In this document: positions 8,274 through 17,731 of the stretch, in pieces | Numbering within the stretch: the stretch's first letter is position 1 | Layout of the letters: every line of letters begins with the position of its first letter | Assembly: GCF_900547735.1 (NCBI RefSeq) | Contig: NZ_URHZ01000012.1 | Location: 1 to 64,000, forward strand | Source: an uncultured Clostridium sp. | Lineage (GTDB): Bacteria; Bacillota; Clostridia; Lachnospirales; Lachnospiraceae | Length of the DNA: 64,000 nucleotides | Reading direction: 5' to 3' | Program-made: the position numbers and the translations under genes | Notes under the pieces: generated by a model | What the model was told of the DNA's origin: nothing | The model's input: the letters and a program-made list of their open reading frames with translations, nothing else | The model's database searches: none

Positions 8274-10928
8274 ATGTCAACGATGAAATATTACATGGAA
8301 CATGCCGAAGCGGCGGTGAAGGAAACGGAAAGCACCCTTCAGGGCCTTGCGGGCGGCGATGCAAAAGAGCGGCTGGAACGCAACGGCCCGAATAAGCTTA
8401 AGGAGCCGGAGAAGGAGCCTCTTCTCACGCGTTTTGCAAAGCAGTTAAAGGATCCGATGATTATTGTACTTCTGGCGGCGGCTCTGGTGTCGGGAATTAC
8501 CGCTTTTTATGCGGGGGAGTCATTTGCGGATGTGATTATAATTCTGGCCGTGGTCGCCATCAATGCCGTCCTGGGCGTTTACCAGGAGAGCAAGGCGGAG
8601 AAGGCCATCGAAGCATTGCAGAAAATGTCGGCCGCCGTCTCGAAGGTTTACAGGGACGGAAAAATACAGAGTATCAAGAGTGATGAGCTGGTTGTAGGGG
8701 ATGTAATCCTGCTGGAGGCCGGAGACGCGGTTCCAGCCGACGGGCGTATTCTGGAATGCGCCTCCATGAAGGTGGAGGAAGCGGCGCTGACCGGTGAATC
8801 CGTGCCGGTGGAAAAACAAAGTGAGGTGCCAGGGGCGGCGGACGGCGTAAGGAGCGGGAAAGCGAAGGATATCCCGCTGGGTGACCGGAAAAATATGGTC
8901 TATATGGGAGGTACGGTTGTCTACGGCAGGGGCACGGCCCTTGTGACGGCGACGGGCATGGATACGGAAATGGGAAAAATCGCCGATGCCCTCGCAAAGG
9001 CCAAAGAAAGCCAGACTCCGCTTCAGAAGAAACTGACACAGCTCAGCAAGACGCTCAGTATCCTGGTTTTGGGAATCTGCGTTTTTATCTTCATTTTCAG
9101 CGTTGCCAGAGCAGGAGACTTTCATGCGGAGGTCCTGATTGATACATTTATGGTGGCGGTCAGCCTTGCCGTGGCAGCGATTCCCGAAGGCCTTGCCACC
9201 GTGGTTACCATTGTGCTTGCCATCGGCGTCACCAATATGTCGAAGAAAAAGGCCATTATCAGAAAACTGACGGCGGTAGAGACACTTGGCTGTGCCCAGG
9301 TGGTCTGCTCGGATAAAACGGGCACCCTGACCCAGAATAAAATGACGGTGACCGAATTTTCGGGAAATGACAGGGAGCTCCTGGCAGAAACCATGGCACT
9401 CTGCAACGACGCGGAGGCCGGGGAAGGAGAGGAGGCGGTCGGTGAACCAACGGAGGCTGCTCTCGTCAATTACGCCTCATCCCTGGGAATTTCTAAAAAT
9501 GAGTTGAAAAAACGCCTTCCCAGAGTGGCGGAGGCTCCCTTTGATTCCATGCGAAAAATGATGTCCACCGTCCATCAAAAAGCGGAGGGCGGTTTTATCC
9601 AGTATACAAAGGGCGCGCCGGATGAGGTACTGAAACGCTGTACCTCGATATGGGAGAACGGCGCAGTCCGTCCGATGACGGAAAAAGACAGGGAGCGGAT
9701 CGAGTCTGAGAATAAGAGGATGGCCGACAGGGCGCTCAGGGTGCTGGCCGGAGCGCTGAAGGAAACAGAAGAAAAACCGGAGGATATCTCACCTGCAGCT
9801 TTGGAAAGCGGCCTTGCGTTTGTCGGGCTTACCGGAATGATTGACCCGGTGAGGCCGGAGGTAAAGGCGGCGATTCAGGAATGCCGCCAGGCCGGAATCA
9901 GGCCGGTTATGATTACCGGCGATCACCGCGATACGGCGGCCGCCATTGCAATGGAGCTGGGGATAATCGATTCGGCGGATCAGGCCGTGACCGGAGCCGA
10001 GCTGGACGATATGGATGAGGAGGAGTTCCGGAACAGGATTGAGAATTATTCTGTTTATGCCAGGGTCCAGCCGGAGCATAAGGTGCGCATCGTGCAGGGC
10101 TGGCAGGCAAAGGGCATGGTTACTGCGATGACCGGAGACGGAGTCAACGACGCCCCATCGATTAAAAACGCAGATATAGGCGTGGGAATGGGCATCACGG
10201 GAACCGATGTGACGAAGAATGTGGCCGATATGGTCCTGGCCGACGACAACTTTGCAACCATTGTTTCGGCGGTGAGCGAGGGAAGGAGAATTTACGACAA
10301 CATCCGTAAGGCAATCCAGTTCCTGCTGGCGTCCAACTTAAGCGAGGTACTGAGTGTCTTTGTGGCCACCCTGCTTGGTTTTGTTATCCTGAAACCGGTG
10401 CACCTGCTGTGGATTAACCTGATCACGGACTGTTTCCCGGCGCTGGCTCTGGGAATGGAAGAGGCGGAAGAAGATATCATGAGGAGAAAGCCGAGGGAAG
10501 CAAAGGACGGCGTTTTCTCCGGAGGCCTGGGAACCGACGTAATCTATCAGGGAATCCTGGTTTCTATCCTGACGCTTGCGGCTTACTTTATCGGCCATCG
10601 GATAGAGGCGGGAGTCTGGGAGATTGCGCCCAGCGCCGACGGAATCACAATGGCTTTCCTGACCATGTCCATGACGGAGATTTTCCATTCCTTTAATATG
10701 CGTTCCCAGAGAAAATCCGTTTTCACTCTGAAGGGACACAACAAAGCGCTGTGGGGAGCCATGTTATTTTCACTGGTTCTTACGACCATTGTTATTTATG
10801 TGCCGTTCCTGGCGGATGCCTTTGGATTCGAGCACATTTCCCTGATGGAATATGTCACGGCGCTGCTGCTGGCCTTTCTGATTATACCGGCGGTGGAAAC
10901 GGTGAAGTGGATACAGAGACGCAGATAG
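8274..10928 (+). CDS. Cation-translocating P-type ATPase (type II, Ca2+/Mn2+ class)
   Basis: An 884-residue P2-type ATPase like SERCA and bacterial Ca2+/Mn2+ pumps. Visible in order are the N-terminal cation ATPase domain, actuator motif TGES (about residue 172), M4 ion site PEGL (about 304), phosphorylation motif DKTGTLT (Asp about 347), the nucleotide domain with KGAPDEVL, the hinge TGDGVNDAP (about 620) and a C-terminal six-helix block. It would export divalent cations with ATP. The yybP-ykoY-type leader upstream points to Mn2+ as a physiological substrate, although Ca2+ is possible because this subfamily overlaps. TAGGAG lies upstream of the start, and a strong hairpin follows the gene. 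Confidence 0.93.
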   Translation: MSTMKYYMEHAEAAVKETESTLQGLAGGDAKERLERNGPNKLKEPEKEPLLTRFAKQLKDPMIIVLLAAALVSGITAFYAGESFADVIIILAVVAINAVLGVYQESKAEKAIEALQKMSAAVSKVYRDGKIQSIKSDELVVGDVILLEAGDAVPADGRILECASMKVEEAALTGESVPVEKQSEVPGAADGVRSGKAKDIPLGDRKNMVYMGGTVVYGRGTALVTATGMDTEMGKIADALAKAKESQTPLQKKLTQLSKTLSILVLGICVFIFIFSVARAGDFHAEVLIDTFMVAVSLAVAAIPEGLATVVTIVLAIGVTNMSKKKAIIRKLTAVETLGCAQVVCSDKTGTLTQNKMTVTEFSGNDRELLAETMALCNDAEAGEGEEAVGEPTEAALVNYASSLGISKNELKKRLPRVAEAPFDSMRKMMSTVHQKAEGGFIQYTKGAPDEVLKRCTSIWENGAVRPMTEKDRERIESENKRMADRALRVLAGALKETEEKPEDISPAALESGLAFVGLTGMIDPVRPEVKAAIQECRQAGIRPVMITGDHRDTAAAIAMELGIIDSADQAVTGAELDDMDEEEFRNRIENYSVYARVQPEHKVRIVQGWQAKGMVTAMTGDGVNDAPSIKNADIGVGMGITGTDVTKNVADMVLADDNFATIVSAVSEGRRIYDNIRKAIQFLLASNLSEVLSVFVATLLGFVILKPVHLLWINLITDCFPALALGMEEAEEDIMRRKPREAKDGVFSGGLGTDVIYQGILVSILTLAAYFIGHRIEAGVWEIAPSADGITMAFLTMSMTEIFHSFNMRSQRKSVFTLKGHNKALWGAMLFSLVLTTIVIYVPFLADAFGFEHISLMEYVTALLLAFLIIPAVETVKWIQRRR

Positions 10929-11000
10929 TGCATGATATGAGGTTCTAAAATTAAAACAGGAGTTCACGGCAGACGCTGCGAATCCAGGAGAAGAACAGAC

Positions 11001-11041
11001 GAAATGCCCCGGAACTTGAAACAGTAGTTCCGGGGCATTTC
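11001..11041. terminator. Terminator hairpin between ATPase and EamA genes
   Basis: A perfect 16-bp stem (11001-11016 with 11026-11041, core ATGCCCCGGAACT) with a 9-nt loop lies between the ends of two convergent genes. It has A-rich/T-rich outer pairs but only a weak external T-tract, so it may serve both directions. Confidence 0.65.
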
Positions 11042-11123
11042 ACTGTAGATTGGCAATTTATAATTTGTGGTACAGCTTTAGGTGTGCGATGGCGGGGCCT
11101 GGTGGCAAGTTTACAGGCCGGCG

Positions 11124-11981
11124 CTACAACACGGTTTCCCTGGCATCCGGCACGTTGATTTTCGTGTCGAGAATCATTCCGGAGAGAATGATGACAAAAC
11201 CGGCTAGAACAATGGGGGAGGGATACTCTTTCAGGAACAGAGCGACCCAGACCGGTCCGAGAATCATCTCCCACAGGGCGATTACGGATGCCTTCTGCGC
11301 GGAAATCATCTGGATTCCCAGGTTGTAGAACGCATAACCGGCTCCAATCTGAATGATTCCGAGAATCAGGAGGACAATCCAGTCGGTCGATGCCAGCGTT
11401 CCTATGTAACCGGCAGTGGAGGGAAAGGCCACAAAGACAAAGATACCGGTGAAAAGATTGGCAATGGCAGTCAGCCCAATCGGGTTGGTTCCGGCAGACT
11501 TCTTGGCGCCGACACTCATACAGGCAAAGAAGATGCCTTCCAACAGGGCTATCGTGTTGCCGGAGCTGCTGCTCTTGTCCGTGCCGGAGCACATGAAGAA
11601 GACAACGCCGGCGAAAATAACGCATACGGGCCAGAATGCCTTCTTATTAAACTTCCTCGTTATCACAAAGTTGGCAAGGAACAGCCAGATTGTTGCCGTA
11701 TACTGCATCCCGACCGCAATGGCCGCCGATGTTTTGGACAGCGCGATGATAATGCTGATGCAGAGCGCACAGTAGGAGCTGATGTAAACGGCCATCCAGG
11801 GGGTCCAGTTTAACCGTTTCCATCTGATGAAGGGCATCAGGGTAATTCCGGCAATAATGGAACGAAGGCCGCAAATCAGCAGGGAATCTGCCGTAAGGAA
11901 TTTCACAAGCGGAGCATTCAGGCTCCAGAAAACAGCACCTAGAAAAACCAGGAGGGTGCCGGAATTACGGATTTTTGACAT
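11124..11981 (-). CDS. EamA/DMT family transporter
   Basis: A 285-residue drug/metabolite transporter superfamily protein, made of two tandem EamA repeats of about five helices each (GTLLVFLGAVFWSLNAPL at the start of the first, ALLEGIFFACMSVGAKK at the start of the second). Such carriers export or import amino acids, nucleosides or metabolites; the substrate is not predictable. The start at 11981 (MSKIRN) is chosen because GGAGG lies seven bases upstream; upstream ATGs lack a site. It is transcribed from a perfect promoter that carries a TetR-like palindrome just downstream, and is divergent from the TetR gene, so it is the likely direct target. Confidence 0.9.
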   Translation of the reverse strand: MSKIRNSGTLLVFLGAVFWSLNAPLVKFLTADSLLICGLRSIIAGITLMPFIRWKRLNWTPWMAVYISSYCALCISIIIALSKTSAAIAVGMQYTATIWLFLANFVITRKFNKKAFWPVCVIFAGVVFFMCSGTDKSSSSGNTIALLEGIFFACMSVGAKKSAGTNPIGLTAIANLFTGIFVFVAFPSTAGYIGTLASTDWIVLLILGIIQIGAGYAFYNLGIQMISAQKASVIALWEMILGPVWVALFLKEYPSPIVLAGFVIILSGMILDTKINVPDARETVL

Positions 11982-12130
11982 TGTCATACCTCCATCTGTA
12001 GGGGGAAATAATTGTATCGGTGTGTAAACAATAACACTAACATAAAGACACATATCCATAAATTGAATATGACGATTGATTATAAAGTAGAAACGTGATA
12101 TACTGTAGTTGGGTTGGAACCTTGATTAAA

Positions 12131-12149
12131 ATATAATCATGATTACAAA
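12131..12149. promoter_or_regulatory. Probable TetR operator at the EamA promoter
   Basis: ATATAATCATGATTACAAA is a near-perfect palindrome centred on TCATGA, almost identical to the 20-bp palindrome at 13366-13385 before pepD. It lies immediately downstream of the EamA -10 box (minus strand). A further half-site, TTGATTATAAA, is at about 12075 and recurs at about 13391. Confidence 0.6.
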
Positions 12150-12153
12150 ACTC

Positions 12154-12182
12154 ATTATATGCTCCGCATTTTATTTTGTCAA
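12154..12182 (-). promoter_or_regulatory. Sigma-A promoter for the EamA transporter gene
   Basis: On the minus strand TTGACA (complement of 12177-12182) and TATAAT (complement of 12154-12159) are separated by exactly 17 bp, a full consensus promoter. The candidate operator at 12131-12149 covers the expected transcription start. Confidence 0.75.
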
Positions 12183-12299
12183 TACTTTATAACTTTATTT
12201 TCAGACGGAATTTTCAGCGGCAGCAAAAGTAACTACTCGGATGCCGGTTCACTCTTAACTGTGGAACGGCCGGCTTGACAGGAAGGGAGTTGATTGTCT

Positions 12300-12986
12300 A
12301 TGACAGAGATTGAGAATGCCAATGATGAAATGAACTTAACATTAAAGAGAAAGCGGATGATGATTTATTTCATTGAGGCTACGGAGAAACTGATTCGTGC
12401 GGAAGGGGTAGAGAAACTTTCTATAAGAAAGATAGCGACGGAGGCAGGCTATAACAGCGCCACTATCTATAATTACTTCAACGATTTGGAACATCTGGCG
12501 CTCTTCGGCTCCGTATGTTACCTGCGCGAATATATCGTCACACTCGGGAAGGCCCTGAAACCGGACATGAGTTCCATCGACAGATACAGGACGATTTACA
12601 AATGCTTTAACCGGGTTGCATTCCGTTACCCTGAGATCTTCCATAATATGTTTTTTGGAAGATACAGCAATAAGCTGGCCTCCGTAATCCAGGTATATTA
12701 TCAGGAACTGTTTCCGTCTGAACTGGAGGGACTGAGCGAACGGATGAAAAAGATGCTGATGGAAGGAAGTATGCGCGAGCGCGACGAGGTAACGATGGAG
12801 AGCATGGTCCAGGAGGGATATATACGGGAAGAAAAGGCCGATATCACGCTGGATTTAATCATTGCCCTTCATCAGAATTTTATATATGAAGCCAGCCTGC
12901 AGGGAGAGAACCTGAATATCGAAGAACATGAGGAGAAATTCCGGAAGATATTTGAGTATATTCTGGACATGGGCGGCAAGGAATAA
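12300..12986 (+). CDS. TetR/AcrR family transcriptional regulator
   Basis: A 228-residue regulator. The N-terminal HTH is clear: KLIRAEGVEKLSIRKIATEA then GYNSATIYNYFNDLEHL (about residues 27-65). The C-terminal helical ligand domain is unlike well-known members, so the effector is unknown. The start at ATG 12300 is chosen; a TTG six bases upstream is also possible. It sits between the divergent EamA gene and the pepD/YfcC genes, and matching palindromes at both promoters suggest that it represses both. The neighbouring gene products suggest a peptide or amino-acid-derived signal. Confidence 0.88.
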   Translation: MTEIENANDEMNLTLKRKRMMIYFIEATEKLIRAEGVEKLSIRKIATEAGYNSATIYNYFNDLEHLALFGSVCYLREYIVTLGKALKPDMSSIDRYRTIYKCFNRVAFRYPEIFHNMFFGRYSNKLASVIQVYYQELFPSELEGLSERMKKMLMEGSMRERDEVTMESMVQEGYIREEKADITLDLIIALHQNFIYEASLQGENLNIEEHEEKFRKIFEYILDMGGKE

Positions 12987-13051
12987 AATGAGTTTTACAC
13001 ATAGAAGTAATGGAAGACATATAAAGAAGAACAACCGAATAAAAGAATGGT

Positions 13052-13092
13052 GAACACCCCGGAAAGGAGAAAGTCTTTCCGGGGTGTTCCGT
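13052..13092 (+). terminator. Terminator after the TetR gene
   Basis: A perfect 15-bp stem GAACACCCCGGAAAG (13052-13066) with its complement (13075-13089), 8-nt loop, followed by CGTTATT. Bases 13093-13344 are AT-rich and hold no gene. Confidence 0.7.
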
Positions 13093-13344
13093 TATTGAGC
13101 GGCAATGAAAAGTTCGCGAAGCATGCTTTTCGTTATTTTTATGACGGTATTTCCCTGTTCGTAGCACAAATATGTAGAAAAAACGGTTGAAAAGACTTAA
13201 AAAATCAAATCAGAATTCTGAATAAAGAGAAAAATAATGAAGTATTTTGAATCGTTTTGGAAAAGTATTATAAAAAATAAACAAAAAGAAATAAAATATA
13301 AAAATAGTCTATTAAAATATAAAATTTTTGTTAAGAAAATGGTA

Positions 13345-13385
13345 TTGACAGATAGCAAATATGCATTTATAATCATGATTATAAA
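13345..13385 (+). promoter_or_regulatory. pepD promoter overlapped by TetR-type operator
   Basis: TTGACA (13345-13350) and TATAAT (13368-13373) have 17-bp spacing. A perfect 20-bp palindrome TTTATAATCATGATTATAAA (13366-13385) covers the -10 box, so a bound dimer would block RNA polymerase. The half-site TTGATTATAAAA follows at about 13391. Confidence 0.75.
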
Positions 13386-13518
13386 GTAAACATTGATTAT
13401 AAAACGTGATTAAAGGTTGGGTTTAACAGCTGTTCAGGAGACGGTATCCCGAATTTCGGGGACTGTAAATTCACTGGACAGTTACGGGGATTGCAAGAAA
13501 GTTAAGGAAGGAATTTCT

Positions 13519-14967
13519 ATGGGATGCAGTAAAGAAGAGTTGCTTAATGAGCGGGTTTTTTATCATTTTTACCAGATTTGCCAGATTCCTCATCCGAGCG
13601 GCGGGGAGAAAGCACTCAGTGACTATATTCTGAACTGGGCATTGGAGCTGGGACTCGATGCGAAGCAGGATTCGGTCAATAACGTTTTCATAAGAAAACC
13701 GGCCACTCCGGGATATGAGGACGCCCCTGCCGTTATGCTTCAGGCACATATCGATATGGTATGTGAGAAGAATGATAAGAGCGCCCACGATTTTACAAAA
13801 GACCCTGTCTCCTGGGTGATTGACGGGGATATCATCTCAACGGGCGGACAGACGACGCTGGGAGCGGATGACGGAATCGGAGTTTCCTATGCAATGGCGG
13901 TTCTGGAGGAGCGGGAACTTGAGCATCCGGCGCTGGAAGTTTTATTTACCGTTGCGGAAGAGTCGGATTTTACCGGAGCCGAGAGTTTCGATATGTCCTG
14001 GATGAAGGCGGAATATCTGATTAATCTGGATCATGCCTGCGACAGGGAAATTTTAAGCGGAAGCTGCGGCGGCATGGACGCGGAAGTCAGCCTGCCGGTT
14101 CAGCCGGAGGAACTTAAGGAAGATTGGAAGACCTACAATGTTATGATATCCGGCCTGAAGGGCGGACATTCGGGGGAGGATATCCACAGAGGCCATGGGA
14201 ATGCCAATTCCCTTCTCGGCAGATTCTTGGCGGAGGCGCAGAGGCGCTTTACATATGGAATTTCCGCAATTAAGGGCGGAACGTACCGTCTGGCCATTCC
14301 AAGGGAGGCCAAAGCGGATCTCAGCCTGGCGGTTTCCGATTATCCAAAACTGGAAGAGCTTGCAAAGGAACTGGAAAATGTATTCAGAGGAGAGCTTCAG
14401 GAGACCTCTGCGTCACTTAAGATTACGGTCGGCGAGGCGCCTGCGGCCAAAACCCAGGTTGCTCCGGATCAGATCGTCACCCTGCTTTTACTGGCTCCGG
14501 ACGGCATCTGCCAGATGAACGAAGTTCTGACCGGACTGGTGGATACATCGGATAACCTTGGGGAACTTCACATGGACGATAAGAAGTTCAGGATGGTATT
14601 TGAAATACGCTCGGCCCAGGACAGCCTGAAGTACTATATTTACAAGAAGATAGAGCGCCTGGCAGCTCTTGTGGGAGCCGAATGCAAGACGGAAGTTGAA
14701 TATGCAAGCTGGCATTTCAGGGCTCAGTCACCGCTTCGTGAGACGGCGGTGGAGGTTTACCGGAAACTTTACGATTCCGAACCGTCTATTCTGACCGTGC
14801 ATGCAGGGCTTGAGGTTGGATGCTTCTTTGAGGCAAGGCCGACCCTCGATGCCATTGCTCTGGGACCGGACTGCTGGAATTTCCATTCACCGTCCGAGAT
14901 GGTGAGTATCTCTTCCACCAGAAAGACATACCAGTTTTTATGCAGTATTTTAAAAGATTTAAAATAA
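13519..14967 (+). CDS. pepD: Aminoacyl-histidine dipeptidase (PepD, M20C)
   Basis: A 482-residue M20C metallopeptidase, the usual PepD length. The di-metal site is visible: QAHIDMV (His about 77, Asp about 79), the bridging GADDGIG (Asp about 117), EESDFTGAE (Glu pair about 147) and the C-terminal catalytic-site HSPSEMVSI. The family cleaves Xaa-His and other unspecific dipeptides in the cytoplasm, releasing amino acids. The start at 13519 follows AAGGAAGG; the longer reading frame from 13417 overlaps the promoter leader. It is followed at 92 bp by a YfcC-type carrier, so peptide breakdown and uptake (or export) are probably coordinated under the TetR-type operator. Confidence 0.92.
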   Translation: MGCSKEELLNERVFYHFYQICQIPHPSGGEKALSDYILNWALELGLDAKQDSVNNVFIRKPATPGYEDAPAVMLQAHIDMVCEKNDKSAHDFTKDPVSWVIDGDIISTGGQTTLGADDGIGVSYAMAVLEERELEHPALEVLFTVAEESDFTGAESFDMSWMKAEYLINLDHACDREILSGSCGGMDAEVSLPVQPEELKEDWKTYNVMISGLKGGHSGEDIHRGHGNANSLLGRFLAEAQRRFTYGISAIKGGTYRLAIPREAKADLSLAVSDYPKLEELAKELENVFRGELQETSASLKITVGEAPAAKTQVAPDQIVTLLLLAPDGICQMNEVLTGLVDTSDNLGELHMDDKKFRMVFEIRSAQDSLKYYIYKKIERLAALVGAECKTEVEYASWHFRAQSPLRETAVEVYRKLYDSEPSILTVHAGLEVGCFFEARPTLDAIALGPDCWNFHSPSEMVSISSTRKTYQFLCSILKDLK

Positions 14968-15058
14968 AAGCAATTGTCCGGCCGTTTTACGGATGCCGGC
15001 AAAGCAGTAAAAAGGGGAAACAAAAAGCTTTATACTTCGTATGAGAAAGGAGAGCAGT

Positions 15059-16501
15059 ATGGAAGAAAACAAATTAAACACCACGGAGGTGTCTGCGGAA
15101 AAGAAGGAGACGAAACTCAAAGCGATTAACCCGATGTTCTTTCTGGTAATCATCATTTTACTTTGCGCTCTGGCTTCTTATATCGTTCCGGCAGGTACAT
15201 ATGAGCGTGTATTCGACGCGGTGAGTGAGAGAGAAATTGTTGATCCAAACAGCTTCCACTATATTGATCAAAACCCGGTCAGCCTTTTCAGCCTTCTGAT
15301 GTCTGTGACACTGGGAATGCAGAACGCGGCTTACGTTATCTTCTTCCTTTTAATCATCGGCGGTACATTTGCCGTTCTGGACGCAACCGGAGCGATTAAT
15401 GCAGGTATGGCCAACGTGGTTAAGAAGACGAGGGGTAAGGAGCTTCTGATGATTCCGATCTGTATGATCGTATTCGGATGCGGTTCCTGTTTCGCAGGTA
15501 ACTTTGAGGAATTCCTGGCCTTTGTTCCACTGGTACTGGCATGCTGCCTTACCATGGGATTTGACTCTTTGACGGCGGTCGGCATTATCTTCTGTGCGGC
15601 TGCGGCTGGTTACGGCGGAGCCATGACCAATGCATTTACAGTCGGTGTAGCCCAGAGTATCGCAGGTCTTCCGATGTTTTCAGGTATTGAGTTAAGAGGT
15701 GCGCTTTTTGTAGCGCTTCTGGGTGTCAGCATTATCTATGTTATGTGGCATGCGGCAAAAGTAAAGAAAAATCCGCAGTCCAGCTCCGTATATGAGTTCG
15801 ATAGGGCTCATGCCCACGAGCATGTGATTGACATGGATAACATTCCGAAGATGACGACACGCCATAAACTGGTTCTTATCATTTTCGTGGCAGGTATTGT
15901 CTTCACCGTACACGGTGTTATTGTAAAAGGTTACTATATCGATGAACTGGCAGCCATTTTCCTTGCAATCGGCGTTTTAGGCGGTATTGTAGGCGGATTG
16001 AAACCGGGCGAAATCTGTGACGGTTTTGAAAAGGGATTTGGAAACATGCTGTTTCCATGTATCATGATTGGCCTTGCCAATGCAGCGATTATCATCCTTC
16101 AGGATGCATCCATCATGGATACAATCATCCATGCTCTGGCCAGCGTTCTCGATTCGCTTCCGGCATCCCTGATGGCCTGCGGTATGTTCGTAGTACAGGA
16201 TATTTTCAACGTAATCGTTCCTTCCGGTTCCGGCCAGGCGGCAATTACCATGCCTCTTATGGCTCCTCTGGCAGATATGCTGGGCGTTACACGTCAGACG
16301 GCAGTTCTCGCATTCCAGCTTGGCGATTCCTTTACAAACGTTCTGGCGCCGACAGGTGGAGAGATTCTGGCAGCCCTTGCAATGTGCAAGGTTCCTTACA
16401 GCAAGTGGGTGAAATACCTGCTTCCGGTATTCTTCATGTGGTGGATTGTTGCATTCATCTTCCTGATTTATGCAACCCATATCGGATACGGACCATTCTA
16501 A
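15059..16501 (+). CDS. YfcC/DcuC-family transporter (C4-dicarboxylate or peptide/arginine carrier)
   Basis: A 480-residue carrier of the PF03606 (DcuC/YfcC) group with about twelve hydrophobic segments. Characteristic stretches are INPMFFLVIIILLCALASYI near the N terminus, CGSCFAGNFEEFLAF around residue 145, and the C-terminal GSGQAAITMPLMAPLADMLG segment. Members are annotated as C4-dicarboxylate anaerobic carriers, but many YfcC proteins next to peptidases are thought to carry basic amino acids or dipeptides. Being directly after pepD favours a peptide or amino acid substrate. The start at 15059 is supported by AAAGGAG seven bases upstream. Two strong hairpins end the transcript. Confidence 0.88.
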   Translation: MEENKLNTTEVSAEKKETKLKAINPMFFLVIIILLCALASYIVPAGTYERVFDAVSEREIVDPNSFHYIDQNPVSLFSLLMSVTLGMQNAAYVIFFLLIIGGTFAVLDATGAINAGMANVVKKTRGKELLMIPICMIVFGCGSCFAGNFEEFLAFVPLVLACCLTMGFDSLTAVGIIFCAAAAGYGGAMTNAFTVGVAQSIAGLPMFSGIELRGALFVALLGVSIIYVMWHAAKVKKNPQSSSVYEFDRAHAHEHVIDMDNIPKMTTRHKLVLIIFVAGIVFTVHGVIVKGYYIDELAAIFLAIGVLGGIVGGLKPGEICDGFEKGFGNMLFPCIMIGLANAAIIILQDASIMDTIIHALASVLDSLPASLMACGMFVVQDIFNVIVPSGSGQAAITMPLMAPLADMLGVTRQTAVLAFQLGDSFTNVLAPTGGEILAALAMCKVPYSKWVKYLLPVFFMWWIVAFIFLIYATHIGYGPF

Positions 16502-16548
16502 TTATTATATTTTTTAAATAAGCCATATCAAATCAAAATAGAACCCCA

Positions 16549-16635
16549 GCGGGCCGGACAATAATTGCCATTATGTCCGGCCCGCGCCCCTTTAAAAAAG
16601 TCCTCCCGTGGTTTTCGTCACGGGAGGACTTTTTG
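16549..16635 (+). terminator. Tandem terminators after the YfcC carrier gene
   Basis: Hairpin one pairs GCGGGCCGGAC (from 16549) with GTCCGGCCCGC (to about 16585). Hairpin two is a perfect 16-bp stem, 16595-16610 with 16619-16634 (core GTCCTCCCGTG), ending in TTTTT. The next repeat begins directly at that T-tract. Confidence 0.85.
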
Positions 16636-16680
16636 TTTCATAGGAAAGTGTTCCTATGAAATAAAAAGCACTCCGTGCAG
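16636..16680. repeat. Terminator-abutting hairpin repeat, copy 2
   Basis: TTTCATAGGA (16636-16645), 6-nt loop AAGTGT, then TCCTATGAAA (16652-16661), with flanking T/A runs. It is followed by GCACTCCGTGCAGGCG, a diverged version of the CTCCGGGCAGGATGCG seen in copies 1 and 3. Confidence 0.65.
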
Positions 16681-16692
16681 GCGATTGCTAAG

Positions 16693-17649
16693 TCAGCTTT
16701 TTTCCAGCCGGACGGCGGCCAGATCGGCAAAGACGTCCCGGGTGATGGAGATAAAGTCCTTCATATACTGAGGAAGAAAACGTTCCCTGTGGTAGGCGAG
16801 CACCAGGCGGTGTCTCACGGGTTCGCCGTTCAGGGCCAGAGGGAAGGTGTTGGCTCCCGGCGCTTTCTCATTCAGGAGAGGAAGACGCATCTGCGTGCAG
16901 AAAAAGGCGCCGTAATCGTGGGGAAAGAGGGAGATCAGAAGTTCCGTTGTGCTGGATTCCAGAAAAACCCTGGGTGCAAAACCGGCGTCCAGGAAACACT
17001 GGTCAATCATCTTGCGAAGGCGCATCGGAGGCTTGGGCAATAGAAATGGGAACTCCTTAAATGCGTCCAGTTTCGCCCCCTCTGCGGATTCGAGCTTGAC
17101 GTTCCCGCATTCCTCACCCAGATATTTTTCCATCAGGGAGTCGGAGGCGACGAGAAACAGGTTGTCATCCAGAAGAGGAAGGATTTCAAGACGTAAATCC
17201 TCCGTATATTTAATACCGATATAGAGATCCAGTTCACCCTCAAACACCATCTGTTCCATGACTTCCGAGGAGGCGTCCACAAGCTGGATTGATACGTGGG
17301 GCCACAGCTCGTGGAAACGCGGCAGGATGGACGGCAGGCAGATCTCCCCGCGGTAGGAAGGAATCCCGAGCTTTAAGTGGCCCGCTCCCAGTTGGGAAAT
17401 ATCGCTGAGCCGGTTCTTTAAGTCATTTTCTTCCGACAGTATCCGTCCTGCCGCCTGAAGGAGCTGCTCACCCGCGTAGGTCAGGGACAGCTTCGGCTTG
17501 CGGTAAAAAAGTTCCACCCCGTAGTACTGTTCCAGCCGCTGGATGTGCTGGCTCAGGTTCTGCTGCGAGATATAGAGTTTTTGGGCCGTATTCGTCATAT
17601 GAAGTTCCCGGGCCAGCTCCGTAAAATAGTAGAGGCTTATCAGATTCAT
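16693..17649 (-). CDS. LysR family transcriptional regulator
   Basis: A 318-residue LysR protein. The winged HTH is at residues 1-60 (MNLISLYYFTELARELHMTN, then AAQKLYIS analogue NTAQKLYISQQNLSQHIQRLE), followed by the two-lobed effector domain with MEQMVFEGELDLYIGIKY. It is divergent from the RraA-family gene, and the inverted repeat at 17732-17750 in the shared intergenic region is a good LysR site. It resembles in layout the second LysR/RraA pair at 49743-52702. The inducer is unknown; a carboxylic acid would be usual for this family. Confidence 0.9.
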   Translation of the reverse strand: MNLISLYYFTELARELHMTNTAQKLYISQQNLSQHIQRLEQYYGVELFYRKPKLSLTYAGEQLLQAAGRILSEENDLKNRLSDISQLGAGHLKLGIPSYRGEICLPSILPRFHELWPHVSIQLVDASSEVMEQMVFEGELDLYIGIKYTEDLRLEILPLLDDNLFLVASDSLMEKYLGEECGNVKLESAEGAKLDAFKEFPFLLPKPPMRLRKMIDQCFLDAGFAPRVFLESSTTELLISLFPHDYGAFFCTQMRLPLLNEKAPGANTFPLALNGEPVRHRLVLAYHRERFLPQYMKDFISITRDVFADLAAVRLEKS

Positions 17650-17731
17650 TGCTCCCGCTCCTTTTCTTCAAGTTTTTCTTCAAATCCGTTTATTTCTTTA
17701 AGTATAACACAGAACAGAACATTTAAAAGGA

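Noticed and set aside
10951..11625. 224-residue minus-strand frame beside the EamA gene
   Set aside because: It is an out-of-frame shadow of the EamA gene and includes the terminator hairpin; the protein is rich in Cys/His/Arg with no family pattern.
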